Both the position numbers and the translations under genes were made by a program. The notes under the pieces are model-generated. The model searched no databases, was not told the origin of the DNA, and saw nothing but the letters and a program-made list of their open reading frames with translations. A stretch of 64,000 nucleotides of DNA from Streptomyces fradiae ATCC 10745 = DSM 40063 (lineage in GTDB: Bacteria > Actinomycetota > Actinomycetes > Streptomycetales > Streptomycetaceae), in NCBI RefSeq assembly GCF_008704425.1, contig NZ_CP023696.1, positions 6,550,501 to 6,614,500 of the forward strand. Direction: 5' to 3'. Positions 25,360-33,737 of the stretch are shown here, piece after piece (positions within the stretch are counted from its first letter, which is position 1; each line of letters opens with the position of its first letter).

Positions 25360-25704
25360 CGTCCCCCGGCGCACGCCTCCCCGGCGCACGCCTCCCCGAC
25401 GTGCGCCTCCCCGCGCCGGAAGACGCCCGCACCGCGTCCCGCCGCCCGGCCGTGCGACCGGTCCGTGAGCGGCGGACGCGGAGCCCTTCCACGAGGCGGC
25501 ACCTCCCGGACGCACCGCCCCCGCGCGACCGGTCCATGACCGACCGTGTCGTGTCCCGGGCTCCCGCGGCCACGCGACGGCGTGAGCCGGACACTTTCGG
25601 ACGATGGTGGTCGAAGGCGGCTACAGCACCCGAAGGGTGGGGTAGTCGTCCCTTCCCCACGCCGGCCGCGAAGGTGCCCCCGACGGGGGCGCGAGGAGAC
25701 TGCC
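25360..25704. other. 345-bp spacer between kinase and GerMN genes
   Basis: Begins with three near copies of CGCACGCCTCCCCGG-like sequence just past the kinase stop. The remainder must carry the lipoprotein promoter, but I see no clear boxes and no gene. Confidence 0.4.
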
Positions 25705-26724
25705 ATGGCATTTCGGACCCGTACGACATCCGCGCGGCCCCGTACGGCGCCCGCGCGGCCCCGGTGCTCGCGCAAGGCGCCGCTCGCCTCCGCGCTGGCC
25801 CTCGCGCTCGCGCTCTCCGCGTGTGCGGCGGGCACGGGCGGAGGCGGGGCCGGCGCGGCCGACCGGACGCCGCGTACCGGGTCGGCCGCGCCGCAGGACC
25901 CCGCCGCCACCCCGGCCGCACCCTCGGCCTCCGGCACGCGCTCACCGGGCGGTACGGCACCGCCGCCGACGGCCCCGGCCCCCGGCCCCACCACCCCGCC
26001 CGCCGAGGGCAGGCAGGTGCGGACCGGCGTCTACTTCCTGCACGGCGAACGGGTCTCGCCCGCACCCCGCTCCGTCACCGCCCCCGCCACCGTGGCCGGC
26101 GCCCTGCGCGCCCTCCTGGCCGGCCCGAACCCCCGGGAGCGCGGCCACGGCAGGACGACGGCGATCCCCGAGGGGACGCGGCTGCGCTCCCTCGCCGTAC
26201 GCGACGGCGTCGCCACCGTGGACCTGACCGGCCGGTACGACGACGGGGGCGGCACCCTCTCGATGCGCGCGCGGCTCGCCCAGGTCGTCTTCACGGCCAC
26301 ACGCTTCCCGGCCGTCACATCGGTGCGGTTCGCGCTGGACGGCGGGCCGGTGACCCGGTTCGGCGGGGAGGGCGTCGACCTCGCACGGCCGGTGGGGCGG
26401 GCCGACTTCGAGGACCTGACACCGGCGGTGCTGGTCGAGTCGCCGATGATCGGCGACACCGTGCGCGGCCCGGTCAGGGTGTGGGGCACCGCCAACACCT
26501 TCGAGGCGTCCTTCGGCCTGCGGATCACCGACGCGGACGGGCACACGGCGGCGCACACCCCCGTCATGGCGACCTCGGGGAACGGCGTGCGCGGGACCTT
26601 CGACCTGACGGTCCGCCTCCAGGGCTTCCGCGAGGGCCCGGGCACCCTGACGGCCCTGTGGGACGACCCCGAGCAGGAGCGCCTCGTCTCCGAGGCCACG
26701 GTCCCGCTGACCCTGCGGCGCTGA
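25705..26724 (+). CDS. GerMN-domain lipoprotein with Gmad2 immunoglobulin-like domain
   Basis: A 339-aa lipoprotein. A signal peptide ends in the lipobox LSAC (about 37-40), then comes a Pro/Ala/Gly linker, a GerMN (sporulation/germination) domain (about 110-215, TGVYFLHGER ... TVDLTGRYDDGG) and a C-terminal Gmad2 Ig-like domain (about 230-335, VESPMIGDTVRGPVRVWGTA). It is anchored on the outer face of the membrane. The ATG at 25705 follows GCGAGGAG. Some actinobacterial GerMN lipoproteins sit beside two-component systems (LpqB-like); none is next to this one. Confidence 0.85.
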   Translation: MAFRTRTTSARPRTAPARPRCSRKAPLASALALALALSACAAGTGGGGAGAADRTPRTGSAAPQDPAATPAAPSASGTRSPGGTAPPPTAPAPGPTTPPAEGRQVRTGVYFLHGERVSPAPRSVTAPATVAGALRALLAGPNPRERGHGRTTAIPEGTRLRSLAVRDGVATVDLTGRYDDGGGTLSMRARLAQVVFTATRFPAVTSVRFALDGGPVTRFGGEGVDLARPVGRADFEDLTPAVLVESPMIGDTVRGPVRVWGTANTFEASFGLRITDADGHTAAHTPVMATSGNGVRGTFDLTVRLQGFREGPGTLTALWDDPEQERLVSEATVPLTLRR

Positions 26725-26779
26725 CGCACCGTCCGGGGGCGGCGGGCGTACCGACGCCGTCGCGTCCGGCCGGGAGGGC

Positions 26780-27202
26780 CTACCGGATGTCGTGGCCGGG
26801 GTGGGCCAGGTCGTACGCGTGCCGGGCCTCGGCGATGGCGGCGCGGTGGGCGAGGGACCAGTCGGCGAGCGCCTTGACCAGGTGGGTGATGCCCGCCCCG
26901 GTGTCGGTCAGGCGGTAGTCGACCTGGGCCGGGACGGTCGGGTACACGGTGCGCAGGACCAGCCCGTCGCGTTCCAGCCTGCGCACGGTGAGGGTGAGCA
27001 TGCGCTGGGAGATGCCGTCGACGGCGCGCTGCAGCTCCCGGAAGCGGCGCGGCCCGCGGGCGAGTTCGACGATCACAAGGACCGACCACTTGTCCCCGAT
27101 GCGGTCCAGGACGTCGCGGATCCCGCAGTCGGGGTGCTCCTCGCGCCCGCACGGGTCGAGGTCCGCGGGCGGGGTGGTTACCCGGGTGTGCGTGGGTGAC
27201 AT
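26780..27202 (-). CDS. HxlR-family regulator
   Basis: A 140-aa winged-helix regulator with the usual HxlR start, [19 protein letters not shown], and [20 protein letters not shown]18 and C26 near the N-terminus could sense thiol or quinone stress. It is divergent from an NmrA/QorB-like oxidoreductase gene, a common pairing, with a palindrome between them. Confidence 0.88.
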   Translation of the reverse strand: MSPTHTRVTTPPADLDPCGREEHPDCGIRDVLDRIGDKWSVLVIVELARGPRRFRELQRAVDGISQRMLTLTVRRLERDGLVLRTVYPTVPAQVDYRLTDTGAGITHLVKALADWSLAHRAAIAEARHAYDLAHPGHDIR

Positions 27203-27246
27203 CGAACTGCCTCCTTGTGGCCGGTGCGCGGTCGGATCAGGATCAA

Positions 27247-27274
27247 CCGTAGTTACCGAAGAGAACCACTACGG
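27247..27274. promoter_or_regulatory. Palindrome between hxlR-type gene and oxidoreductase
   Basis: CCGTAGT (27247-27253) and ACTACGG (27268-27274) form perfect arms around 14 bp, ending 12 bp before the oxidoreductase start. This is a likely HxlR-family operator. Confidence 0.6.
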
Positions 27275-27286
27275 AGGACGTACGAC

Positions 27287-28105
27287 ATGATCCTGGTGAC
27301 CGGAGCCAACGGGAACCTCGCCTCGGCCGCTCTCGCCGCGCTGCGCGCCCGCGGTGCGGCGGCGACCGGCGGCAGCCGCACCCCGGGCGCGGGGACGCGG
27401 CGCCTCGACTTCGACGACCCGGCCGGCATTGACTTCGCCGGGGTGTCGACCCTGCTGCTGGTCTCCGCCGGATACGCCGAGGACGACCAGGTCGTACGGA
27501 GGCACGCGGCCGCCCTGGACGCCGCCGTCCGCGACGGCGTCCGGCACGTCGTCTACACGAGCCTGACCGCCGCCGGCGACCACCTCGGTTTCGCACTGGC
27601 GCACCGGGCGACCGAGCGGCTCCTGCGCGCCTGCGGCCTGCCGTGGACGATCCTGCGCAACGGCCTGTACGCCGAACTCTTCGGCGGTCTGCTGATGTGG
27701 GCCGGCGAGGGGGTGGAGTCCCCGTTCGGCGACGGCGCGCTGGCCGCGGTCGTCCGCGCGGACCTCGCCGAGGCCGCCGCGGTCGTCGCGGCGGAGGCGG
27801 AGCGGCACACCGGGCGCACCTACGAGCTGACCGGCACGCCGGTCACGGCGGCGTCCGTGGCCGACCGGCTCGGCGTCCCGCACCGGACCATCGGCCTGGC
27901 CGAGTACCGGCGCAGGCTCGCCGGGATGCCGGAGCTGCTGCCGTTCCAGCCGCCCATGCTCGCCTCGATCGCGACCGGCGTCCGGCACGGCTTCCTGGAC
28001 GGGATCGGCGCGGACCTCGCCGGCCTCCTCGGACGACCCGCGCGCGACCCCCTGGCCGCGGCCGTCGCGTCCGCGTCCGCCGCGAGGCCGGTCGCGGCCC
28101 GGTGA
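27287..28105 (+). CDS. NmrA/QorB-like NAD(P)-binding oxidoreductase
   Basis: A 272-aa atypical SDR with the N-terminal Rossmann motif LVTGANGNLASAAL and an NmrA-like body (YTSLTAAG, HRATERLLRACGLPWTILRN). Relatives are quinone oxidoreductases or redox sensors. The ATG at 27287 follows ACGGAGGACG. Divergence from an HxlR regulator suggests induction by quinones or electrophiles. Confidence 0.85.
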   Translation: MILVTGANGNLASAALAALRARGAAATGGSRTPGAGTRRLDFDDPAGIDFAGVSTLLLVSAGYAEDDQVVRRHAAALDAAVRDGVRHVVYTSLTAAGDHLGFALAHRATERLLRACGLPWTILRNGLYAELFGGLLMWAGEGVESPFGDGALAAVVRADLAEAAAVVAAEAERHTGRTYELTGTPVTAASVADRLGVPHRTIGLAEYRRRLAGMPELLPFQPPMLASIATGVRHGFLDGIGADLAGLLGRPARDPLAAAVASASAARPVAAR

Positions 28106-28365
28106 CGGCGAGCGGCACGCGCCCCGCCCCGGCGGCCCTCCCGCGCCCCGCCCCGGCCCGCCTCCCGTGTGGTGTGCCCGGCCGGCCGGCCGCCCCGGCC
28201 TGAGCCGTGCCCGCCCTCCCGCGGCGGCGCCCTTCCCGCGCGGCGGGCCCGCGCCCTTCGGATGACCCGTACGACGTCCCGGTGGCACCCGCATGACGGC
28301 CTCTCACGTGCCGGGTGCGCCCCCCTGTGCCAGGGTCGTGCCCGGTGGGAAGGAGGGCGCGCGGG

Positions 28366-29427
28366 ATGACCGAGACGCCCCACGGCGGCCACGGCAGGCC
28401 GCCCACACGCGGCGAGCGCTGGGCCCGGCTGCGCGGATCGCCCCTGTTCCCGGCCGCCGTCCTGGTGCTGATCATCGCGGCGGCGGCCGGGCTGTTCGCG
28501 GGCTCGTACACGTACTCCATGGCCGACCCGACCCCGCGCGCCATCCCGGCGGCGGTGGTCGGCGCGTACGAGGGGGAGCGCGGCCAGGCGTTCCTGGACG
28601 GCATGGACGAGGCCCTCAACGCGTCGGTGCGGGTCCGTGCCTACGACAGCCTCGCGGAGGCCCGGCTGGCCGTCGAGGAGCAGGAGGTCTTCGCCGTCTT
28701 CGAGGTGCGCGACGGCGGGCGCGCCGTGGTCGTGGACGTCTCGGGCGCGTCGGGCGCCTCGGTGGCCCAGGTGCTCGCCGAGGCCGCGCCCGCCGCAGGC
28801 CGGGAGGCGGGCGTCGCGGTGACCGTACGGGACGTCAAGCCCCTGCAGCCCGGCGACCCGCGGGGGCTCGCCGTCTTCTACGTCTCCCTGGCCGCCGTGA
28901 TCATCGGTTTCGTCGGGGCGATCCAGCTGAGCGTGCACGCGCGGGAGCTCGACCCGCTGGAGCGCATCGCCGTCACCGTCGCGTACGCGCTGCTCGGCGG
29001 CTTCGCCATCGCCGCCGCCGTGGACTGGCTGCTGGGCGCGCTCGCTCTGCCGTTCGTCGAGTCCTGGCTGATCCTGGCGCTGACGATGTTCGCCAGCGGC
29101 ATGGTGTTCACCATGTTCAACACCCTGATCGGGCGCTGGGCGATGCTGCCGACCTGGGGCCTGATGGTGCTGCTCGGCAACCCCTCGTCCGGCGGCGCGG
29201 TCTCCTGGCCGCTGCTGCCGTCCCCGCTGGGCACGATCGGCAAGTGGCTGCCGCCCGGCGCCTCGGTCAGCGCCCAGCACACGGCCGTGTACTTCCCCGG
29301 GCACCAGCACGCCTTCCCGTTCCTGGTCCTGGGGGGATGGGCGCTGGTGTCCTGCGCGGTGTTCTGGACCTGGCGCCACCGGCACCCCGGCGGACGCGGC
29401 CACCACGCCGCACACGCCGCCGACTGA
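28366..29427 (+). CDS. DUF3533 / ABC-2-like multi-pass membrane protein
   Basis: A 353-aa protein: one N-terminal membrane helix (about 28-50), a large extracytoplasmic segment (about 55-180) and five or six C-terminal helices, the YhgE/Pip or ABC-2 permease arrangement. The ATG at 28366 follows GGAAGGAGGG; the frame is open slightly upstream. No ATPase gene is adjacent. Function unknown; export or cell-surface assembly is likely. Confidence 0.78.
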   Translation: MTETPHGGHGRPPTRGERWARLRGSPLFPAAVLVLIIAAAAGLFAGSYTYSMADPTPRAIPAAVVGAYEGERGQAFLDGMDEALNASVRVRAYDSLAEARLAVEEQEVFAVFEVRDGGRAVVVDVSGASGASVAQVLAEAAPAAGREAGVAVTVRDVKPLQPGDPRGLAVFYVSLAAVIIGFVGAIQLSVHARELDPLERIAVTVAYALLGGFAIAAAVDWLLGALALPFVESWLILALTMFASGMVFTMFNTLIGRWAMLPTWGLMVLLGNPSSGGAVSWPLLPSPLGTIGKWLPPGASVSAQHTAVYFPGHQHAFPFLVLGGWALVSCAVFWTWRHRHPGGRGHHAAHAAD

Positions 29428-29451
29428 CCTGCGGGGCGGCGGGCGCGGGCC

Positions 29452-29491
29452 CCGGTGGGCGTGCGAGCCCGTCGACGCGCACGCCCACCGG
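29452..29491. terminator. Bidirectional hairpin terminator
   Basis: A perfect 14-bp stem (CCGGTGGGCGTGCG / CGCACGCCCACCGG) with a 12-nt loop between convergent genes. Confidence 0.8.
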
Positions 29492-29532
29492 ACCCCGGAC
29501 CGCCGGACCCCGGACCGCCGGACCCCGGACCG
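29488..29532. repeat. 15-bp tandem repeat (CCGGACCCCGGACCG x3)
   Basis: Three perfect head-to-tail copies directly adjoining the terminator stem. Origin by slippage is likely. Confidence 0.85.
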
Positions 29533-29591
29533 CCGGTGGTCCGGGACCGGCGGCGGTCCGGACCCGAGGGGCGGGCTCCGGCTGGGGCCGT

Positions 29592-30221
29592 TCAGTGGCC
29601 CCGCTTGACCCACTCGTCGAGCGCGGGCGCCTCTGCCCCGATCGTGGTGCTCTCGCCGTGCCCCGTGCGGACCACCGTCTCCGGCGGCAGGGAGAGCAGC
29701 CGGTCGCGGATCGAGTCGATGATGGTGGGGAAGTGGGAGAAGGACCGCCCGGTGGCCCCGGGCCCGCCGGCGAAGAGCGTGTCGCCGGTGAAGACCGTCC
29801 CCAGGGCGGGGGCGTACAGGCTCACCGCGCCGGGGGCGTGACCCGGCGTGTGCAGGACGGTCAGCTCGGTCCCGGCGACCGACAGGGTCTGACCGTCGGC
29901 GAGTTCGCCGTCCGGCAGCCGGTCGGGGTGGGTCAGCTTCCACAGCGGCAGGTCGTCGGGGTGGAGCAGCACCGGGGCGCCGGTCGCCGCGGCCAGCGCG
30001 GGCGCGGCGTTGACGTGGTCGTCGTGCGCGTGGGTGCAGACGACGGCCCGCAGCGCCCGCCCGCCGAGGGCGGCCACGATGGCGTCGGCGTCGTGAGCGG
30101 CGTCGACGACGATCGCCTCCGAGTCGTCGCCGACGATCCACACGTTGTTGTCGACGTCCCAGGTGCCGCCGTCCAGCGAGAACGTGCCGGAGGTGACCAG
30201 TTGCTCGACGCGGGCGGCCAT
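29592..30221 (-). CDS. MBL-fold hydrolase partner of mycothiol-dependent formaldehyde dehydrogenase
   Basis: A 209-aa metallo-beta-lactamase-fold hydrolase with the complete motif HAHDDH (in VVCTHAHDDHVNA), a second His in TPGHAPG, and FTGDTLF. It is probably a thioester hydrolase acting on S-formylmycothiol, because it is coupled to MscR: the stop and start codons share one base (TGATG). The same gene order occurs in other actinobacteria. Confidence 0.85.
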   Translation of the reverse strand: MAARVEQLVTSGTFSLDGGTWDVDNNVWIVGDDSEAIVVDAAHDADAIVAALGGRALRAVVCTHAHDDHVNAAPALAAATGAPVLLHPDDLPLWKLTHPDRLPDGELADGQTLSVAGTELTVLHTPGHAPGAVSLYAPALGTVFTGDTLFAGGPGATGRSFSHFPTIIDSIRDRLLSLPPETVVRTGHGESTTIGAEAPALDEWVKRGH

Positions 30222-31306
30222 CAGAGGACCACCACCGAGCGCAGCACGTCGCCCTCGTGCATCCGGGCGAACGCCTTCTCGACGTCGTCGAGGCCGATCG
30301 TCTCGGTGACGAACGCCCCGAGGTCGATGCGGCCCTGCTGGTGCAGGTCGACGAGCATCGGGAAGTCACGGGACGGCAGGCAGTCGCCGTACCAGGACGA
30401 CTTGAGCGCGCCGCCGCGGCCGAAGACGTCGAGGAGCGGCAGCTCCAGCTTCATCTCCGGGGTGGGGACACCGACGAGGACGACGGTGCCGGCGAGGTCG
30501 CGGGCGTAGAACGCCTGGTGGTACGTCTCCGGCCGGCCGACCGCCTCGATGACGACGTCGGCGCCGAACCCGCCGGTCAGCTCGCGGACGGCCGCCACGG
30601 GGTCGGTGTCGCGGCTGTTGACGGTGTGGGTGGCGCCCATGGCCCGGGCGGTCTCCAGCTTCCGGTCGTCGATGTCGACGGCGATGATCCGGGCCGCGCC
30701 GGCGAGGCGGGAGCCGACGACCGCCGCGTCCCCGACGCCGCCGCAGCCGATGACGGCGACCGTGTCGCCCCGGCCGACCTCCCCGGTGTTGAGGGCCGCG
30801 CCGATGCCGGCCATCACCCCGCAGCCGAGCAGCCCCGCGACGGCCGGGGACACGGACGGGTCCACCTTGGTGCACTGGCCGGCGGCGACGAGGGTCTTCT
30901 CGGCGAACGCGCCGATCCCGAGCGCGGCGGACAGTTCGGTGCCGTCCGCCAGCGTCATCTTCTGCGTGGCGTTGTGGGTGTCGAAGCAGTACCAGGGCCG
31001 GCCGCGCCGGCAGGCCCGGCACTTCCCGCACACGGCACGCCAGTTGAGGATCACGAAGTCGCCGGGTGCGACGTCGGTGACGTCCGGGCCGACCGACTCC
31101 ACCACGCCCGCGGCCTCGTGGCCGAGGAGGAAGGGGAAGTCGTCGTTGATGCCGCCCTGCTTGTAGTGCAGGTCGGTGTGGCAGACCCCGCACGCCTGCA
31201 CCTTGACCACCGCCTCGCCGGGGCCGGGGTCCGGGACGACGATCGTCTCCACCCGCACGGGCTCGTTCTTCCCCGGGGCCACGACCCCTCGGACCTGCTG
31301 TGCCAT
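30221..31306 (-). CDS. mscR: S-(hydroxymethyl)mycothiol dehydrogenase / nitrosomycothiol reductase
   Basis: Zinc alcohol dehydrogenase of 361 aa that oxidises the formaldehyde-mycothiol adduct and reduces nitrosomycothiol. It has the catalytic zinc site CGVCHTDLH and GHEAAG, the structural zinc cysteines [15 protein letters not shown], and the NAD site [10 protein letters not shown]. The sequence matches mycothiol-dependent enzymes ([15 protein letters not shown]). The ATG at 31306 is chosen over further in-frame extension. It is coupled to the MBL hydrolase gene. Confidence 0.92.
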   Translation of the reverse strand: MAQQVRGVVAPGKNEPVRVETIVVPDPGPGEAVVKVQACGVCHTDLHYKQGGINDDFPFLLGHEAAGVVESVGPDVTDVAPGDFVILNWRAVCGKCRACRRGRPWYCFDTHNATQKMTLADGTELSAALGIGAFAEKTLVAAGQCTKVDPSVSPAVAGLLGCGVMAGIGAALNTGEVGRGDTVAVIGCGGVGDAAVVGSRLAGAARIIAVDIDDRKLETARAMGATHTVNSRDTDPVAAVRELTGGFGADVVIEAVGRPETYHQAFYARDLAGTVVLVGVPTPEMKLELPLLDVFGRGGALKSSWYGDCLPSRDFPMLVDLHQQGRIDLGAFVTETIGLDDVEKAFARMHEGDVLRSVVVL

Positions 31307-31334
31307 CGCGGCATGTCCTTTCCTCGGTACCGGT

Positions 31335-31357
31335 GTGCCGGTACAGGTGTACGGCAC
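31335..31357. promoter_or_regulatory. Inverted repeat upstream of mscR
   Basis: GTGCCGGTACA and TGTACGGCAC form an imperfect inverted repeat (one extra base) 29 bp upstream of mscR, with a possible -10 (GATAGT on the minus strand) just beyond it. An operator role is inferred only from position. Confidence 0.4.
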
Positions 31358-31528
31358 CACTATCGCGGTCGGGCCGGTGCGGGCGCGAGCGCGTCGGCGC
31401 GCGCCCGCACGACCGGCGGTCCGGGCCCCACATGCCCCTCGGCCGGGCCGTACGGGCCCCGGGCCGGGGCCGTACACGCCCCGCGTGCACGGCCGGGTGG
31501 GCGCCGCGTACGGCCCCGGGCTCCGGGA

Positions 31529-32749
31529 TCAGCCCAGCGCGTCCTCGACGAGGTCGGCGGCGCGCGAGGTACCGCCCTCGGCCCGCGCCGCGGCCCGCAG
31601 GCGCGCCGAGCGGCGGGCGACCTCCGGGTCGCCGACCAGGTCGTGCAGCGCCGCCCGCAGCGCCCCGGCGGAGGCGTCCGGGGTGTCGATGCGGCGGGCC
31701 ACGCCCAGCTCCACGAGCCGGTCGGCGTTCATGAACTGGTCGGCGGCCTGCGGCACGGCGATCATCGGCACGCCCGCCAGCAGTCCTTCGCCGCAGCCGC
31801 CCATCCCGGCGTGGGTGACGAAGGCGTCCGCCTGCGCCAGGATCTCCCGCTGCGGCACCCAGTCGTGCACCTCGACGTTGGACGGCACGGTGCCGAGCTC
31901 CCGCGGGTCGGTGTACTTGCCGATCTGGAGGACGACATGCCATCCGGGCAGGTCGCCGTAGGCCGCCAGGCACCGGCGGTAGAACTCCGGACGGCGGGTG
32001 AACGCCGAGCCGAGGGAGATCAGCAGGACGTTCTCCGCGTGCGCCGGCCGGGTCCAGCCGCCGGCGCCCGCCCCCGCGGCCCCGCCGGTGTCCGCGCCGA
32101 TGTCGAAGCAGGGGCCGACGAAGGTGACCGTACCGGTGTCGACCCGGTCGGCGTACGGCTGCATCGCCCGGGTGATCAGGGCGAGGGTCCGCGCGGGCCG
32201 GCCGGCGAAGAGGTCCATGTCGGTGGTGGTCGCGCCGCACTCCGCGAGCCACCGCGCGAACCTCGCCCGGTAGGCGTCGGCCCCCGGCAGCCGCCACAGT
32301 CCGGCCGCCACCTCGTCCCCGTAGCCCTCCCAGGCCACGAACGTCGGGGACAGCTGCACCACCGGCCGGCCCTGCGCCTCGGCGAGGGCGCGCGCCGCGT
32401 ACGCGCCGATGTCGTACAGGTACACGTCCGCAGGATCGCGGTCGTAGACGGCGCGCAGCCGGGGGAGTGCCTGCACGGCGTCGTCGAGGAAGAGGCCCAT
32501 CGCGGCGACGGGGTCCTCGGGCCAGTCGTTGTCGGCGACCGGCAGCACGGAGCGGCAGGCAACCGGTTCGGCGCCGGTCGGCGCGATCAGGTCGGCCACC
32601 GCCGGGTCGTTGGCGTACGTCACGCGGTGGCCGCGGGCCACCAGTTCCCGGATGACCTCCAGGCTGGGCAGGACGTGGCTGACGGCCGGGATGCCGACCA
32701 TCGCGATGTGGGCGCGGCGACGGGACGGGCGGGACGGGCGAGGGGACAT
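31529..32749 (-). CDS. MGT-family (macrolide) glycosyltransferase
   Basis: Cytosolic UDP-sugar-dependent GT1 enzyme of 406 aa from the macrolide glycosyltransferase family (OleD/OleI/MgtA type). The N-terminal acceptor domain begins AMVGIPAVSHVLPSLEVIRE; the donor domain holds VEVHDWVPQREILAQAD and FVTHAGMGGCGEGLLAGVPM with the conserved histidine. Such enzymes inactivate macrolides by glycosylation of the desosamine 2'-OH. The ATG at 32749 has a GAGTGAT ribosome-binding-like sequence six bases upstream. A 245-nt leader holds a tiny open frame that can pair with the region beside this site (see findings). Confidence 0.87.
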   Translation of the reverse strand: MSPRPSRPSRRRAHIAMVGIPAVSHVLPSLEVIRELVARGHRVTYANDPAVADLIAPTGAEPVACRSVLPVADNDWPEDPVAAMGLFLDDAVQALPRLRAVYDRDPADVYLYDIGAYAARALAEAQGRPVVQLSPTFVAWEGYGDEVAAGLWRLPGADAYRARFARWLAECGATTTDMDLFAGRPARTLALITRAMQPYADRVDTGTVTFVGPCFDIGADTGGAAGAGAGGWTRPAHAENVLLISLGSAFTRRPEFYRRCLAAYGDLPGWHVVLQIGKYTDPRELGTVPSNVEVHDWVPQREILAQADAFVTHAGMGGCGEGLLAGVPMIAVPQAADQFMNADRLVELGVARRIDTPDASAGALRAALHDLVGDPEVARRSARLRAAARAEGGTSRAADLVEDALG

Positions 32750-32763
32750 GGGGGATCACTCGA

Positions 32764-32778
32764 TTCCAGGTCTACGGC
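32764..32778 (-). promoter_or_regulatory. Attenuator arm B, next to the glycosyltransferase ribosome binding site
   Basis: In the mRNA (minus strand) this reads GCCGTAGACCTGGAA. It is complementary in 14 of 15 positions to arm A inside the leader peptide (32971-32985). It ends two bases before the GAGTGAT ribosome-binding-like sequence of the glycosyltransferase gene. Confidence 0.65.
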
Positions 32779-32967
32779 GGAGGCGGACACGGCGGTCCGG
32801 CGCGGCGGCCTCCGACGGGCGACCCGGGATCGCCCCGGTCGGCCGGGGGAGCCCTGGCCGAGGAGCCCTGGGGGCGAGCGGACACCCTGGTCGGGGTCGG
32901 CCCGGGTGGCGGAGGGAGCGCGCACGCGGATGTGCCGGACGGGACGCGGGGCGGTGCCCCGGCCGTG

Positions 32968-32994
32968 TCAGCCGTAGATCTGGAAGAGGTGCAT
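32968..32994 (-). CDS. Putative 8-residue leader peptide (MHLFQIYG)
   Basis: A tiny open frame, ATG to TGA, encoding MHLFQIYG, starting 245 nt upstream of the macrolide-type glycosyltransferase. A -10 box (TAGAGT) ends seven bases before the ATG and a -35-like GTGACC lies 17 bp further up, so the transcript would start at or next to the ATG and be leaderless, as many Streptomyces messages are. Codons 3-8 can pair with the sequence next to the glycosyltransferase ribosome binding site. Leader peptides where macrolide-bound ribosomes stall are known for erm and other macrolide genes. It carries no classic Arg-x-Arg arrest motif. It may be a real regulator; this is inference from sequence. Confidence 0.5.
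   Translation of the reverse strand: MHLFQIYG
32971..32985 (-). promoter_or_regulatory. Attenuator arm A, inside the leader peptide
   Basis: On the mRNA strand it reads TTCCAGATCTACGGC (codons F-Q-I-Y-G). It can form a 15-bp stem with arm B at 32764-32778, with a single A-C mismatch. Confidence 0.65.
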
Positions 32995-33001
32995 GCCGGC
33001 G

Positions 33002-33030
33002 ACTCTACCGTCGGTCGGGCGTTCGGTCAC
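33002..33030 (-). promoter_or_regulatory. Promoter of the glycosyltransferase leader transcript
   Basis: The minus-strand -10 TAGAGT (33002-33007) and -35 GTGACC (33025-33030) are separated by 17 bp, close to the housekeeping consensus (TAnnnT; TTGACa). The predicted start falls on or next to the leader ATG at 32994. Confidence 0.6.
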
Positions 33031-33190
33031 CGGATTTCCGGTCGGCCTCTCCGCCCGCCCGGCCCCCGCGGGCAACGGCCCGCGAACGGAGCGGTTTCAC
33101 CGGCTCGCCGGCGGATATCCGGGTGTCGGCCGAACCACCCACCGCGCCGCTCCCGCAGCGGCGGCGGTCCGCAGCAGGAAGGACCACCCC

Positions 33191-33610
33191 ATGGCGAATC
33201 CCGGCATCCCCGTGCTCAAGAAGATCAGCGAGTCCGGCCAGTCGGTCGGCAGCCCCGAGGAGGACGTGCGGGGCCGCACCGTCGTCAACGCGGCCGGCGA
33301 GAAGCTGGGCACCGTCGAGGACCTGCTCATCGACGAGGCGGAGGGCAAGGTCCGCTTCCTGCTCGTCGAACACGGGGGCTTCCTCGGCATCGGCCAGAAG
33401 AAGACGTTCATCCCGGTCGACGCGGTCTCGGCCGTCGCTGACGACGAGGTCCGGGTCGACCGGTCGCGGGAGCAGGTCTCCGGCGCGCCCGCGTACGATC
33501 CCGACCTGGTGGAGCAGGACCGGTACGCGCACGACGTCTACCAGCACTTCGACGTGGCCCCCTTCTGGGGGCCCGGGTACGTCTATCCGACCTTCCCCCG
33601 GACCCACTGA
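33191..33610 (+). CDS. PRC-barrel domain protein
   Basis: A 139-aa cytosolic protein with a PRC-barrel beta-domain (about 28-100; VVNAAGEKLGTVEDLLIDE and VRFLLVEHGGFLGIGQKKTF) and an acidic/aromatic C-terminal tail (VYQHFDVAPFWGPGYVYP). Streptomyces proteins of this type are often stress-related with unknown biochemistry. The ATG at 33191 follows AGGAAGGA. The upstream region is shared with the divergent glycosyltransferase leader promoter. Confidence 0.85.
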   Translation: MANPGIPVLKKISESGQSVGSPEEDVRGRTVVNAAGEKLGTVEDLLIDEAEGKVRFLLVEHGGFLGIGQKKTFIPVDAVSAVADDEVRVDRSREQVSGAPAYDPDLVEQDRYAHDVYQHFDVAPFWGPGYVYPTFPRTH

Positions 33611-33630
33611 GCCGGCGCCGGGCGGTGGCG

Positions 33631-33659
33631 GGCCCCGCGCGGCACCGCTCCGCGGGGCC
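33631..33659. terminator. Hairpin terminator
   Basis: A perfect 9-bp stem (GGCCCCGCG / CGCGGGGCC) with an 11-nt loop, followed by GTTTG, between convergent genes. Confidence 0.7.
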
Positions 33660-33737
33660 GTTTGGGGCAGCGGCGCCCCGGACCGCGCCCTCCGCTCGCG
33701 GGAGGCGCCGGCCGGGGCGCCGCTGCCGTACCGGAAC

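Noticed and set aside
32968-32994. Macrolide arrest motif of the Arg/Lys-x-Arg/Lys type in the leader peptide
   Set aside because: MHLFQIYG has no such motif, so if stalling occurs it must use another sequence feature.
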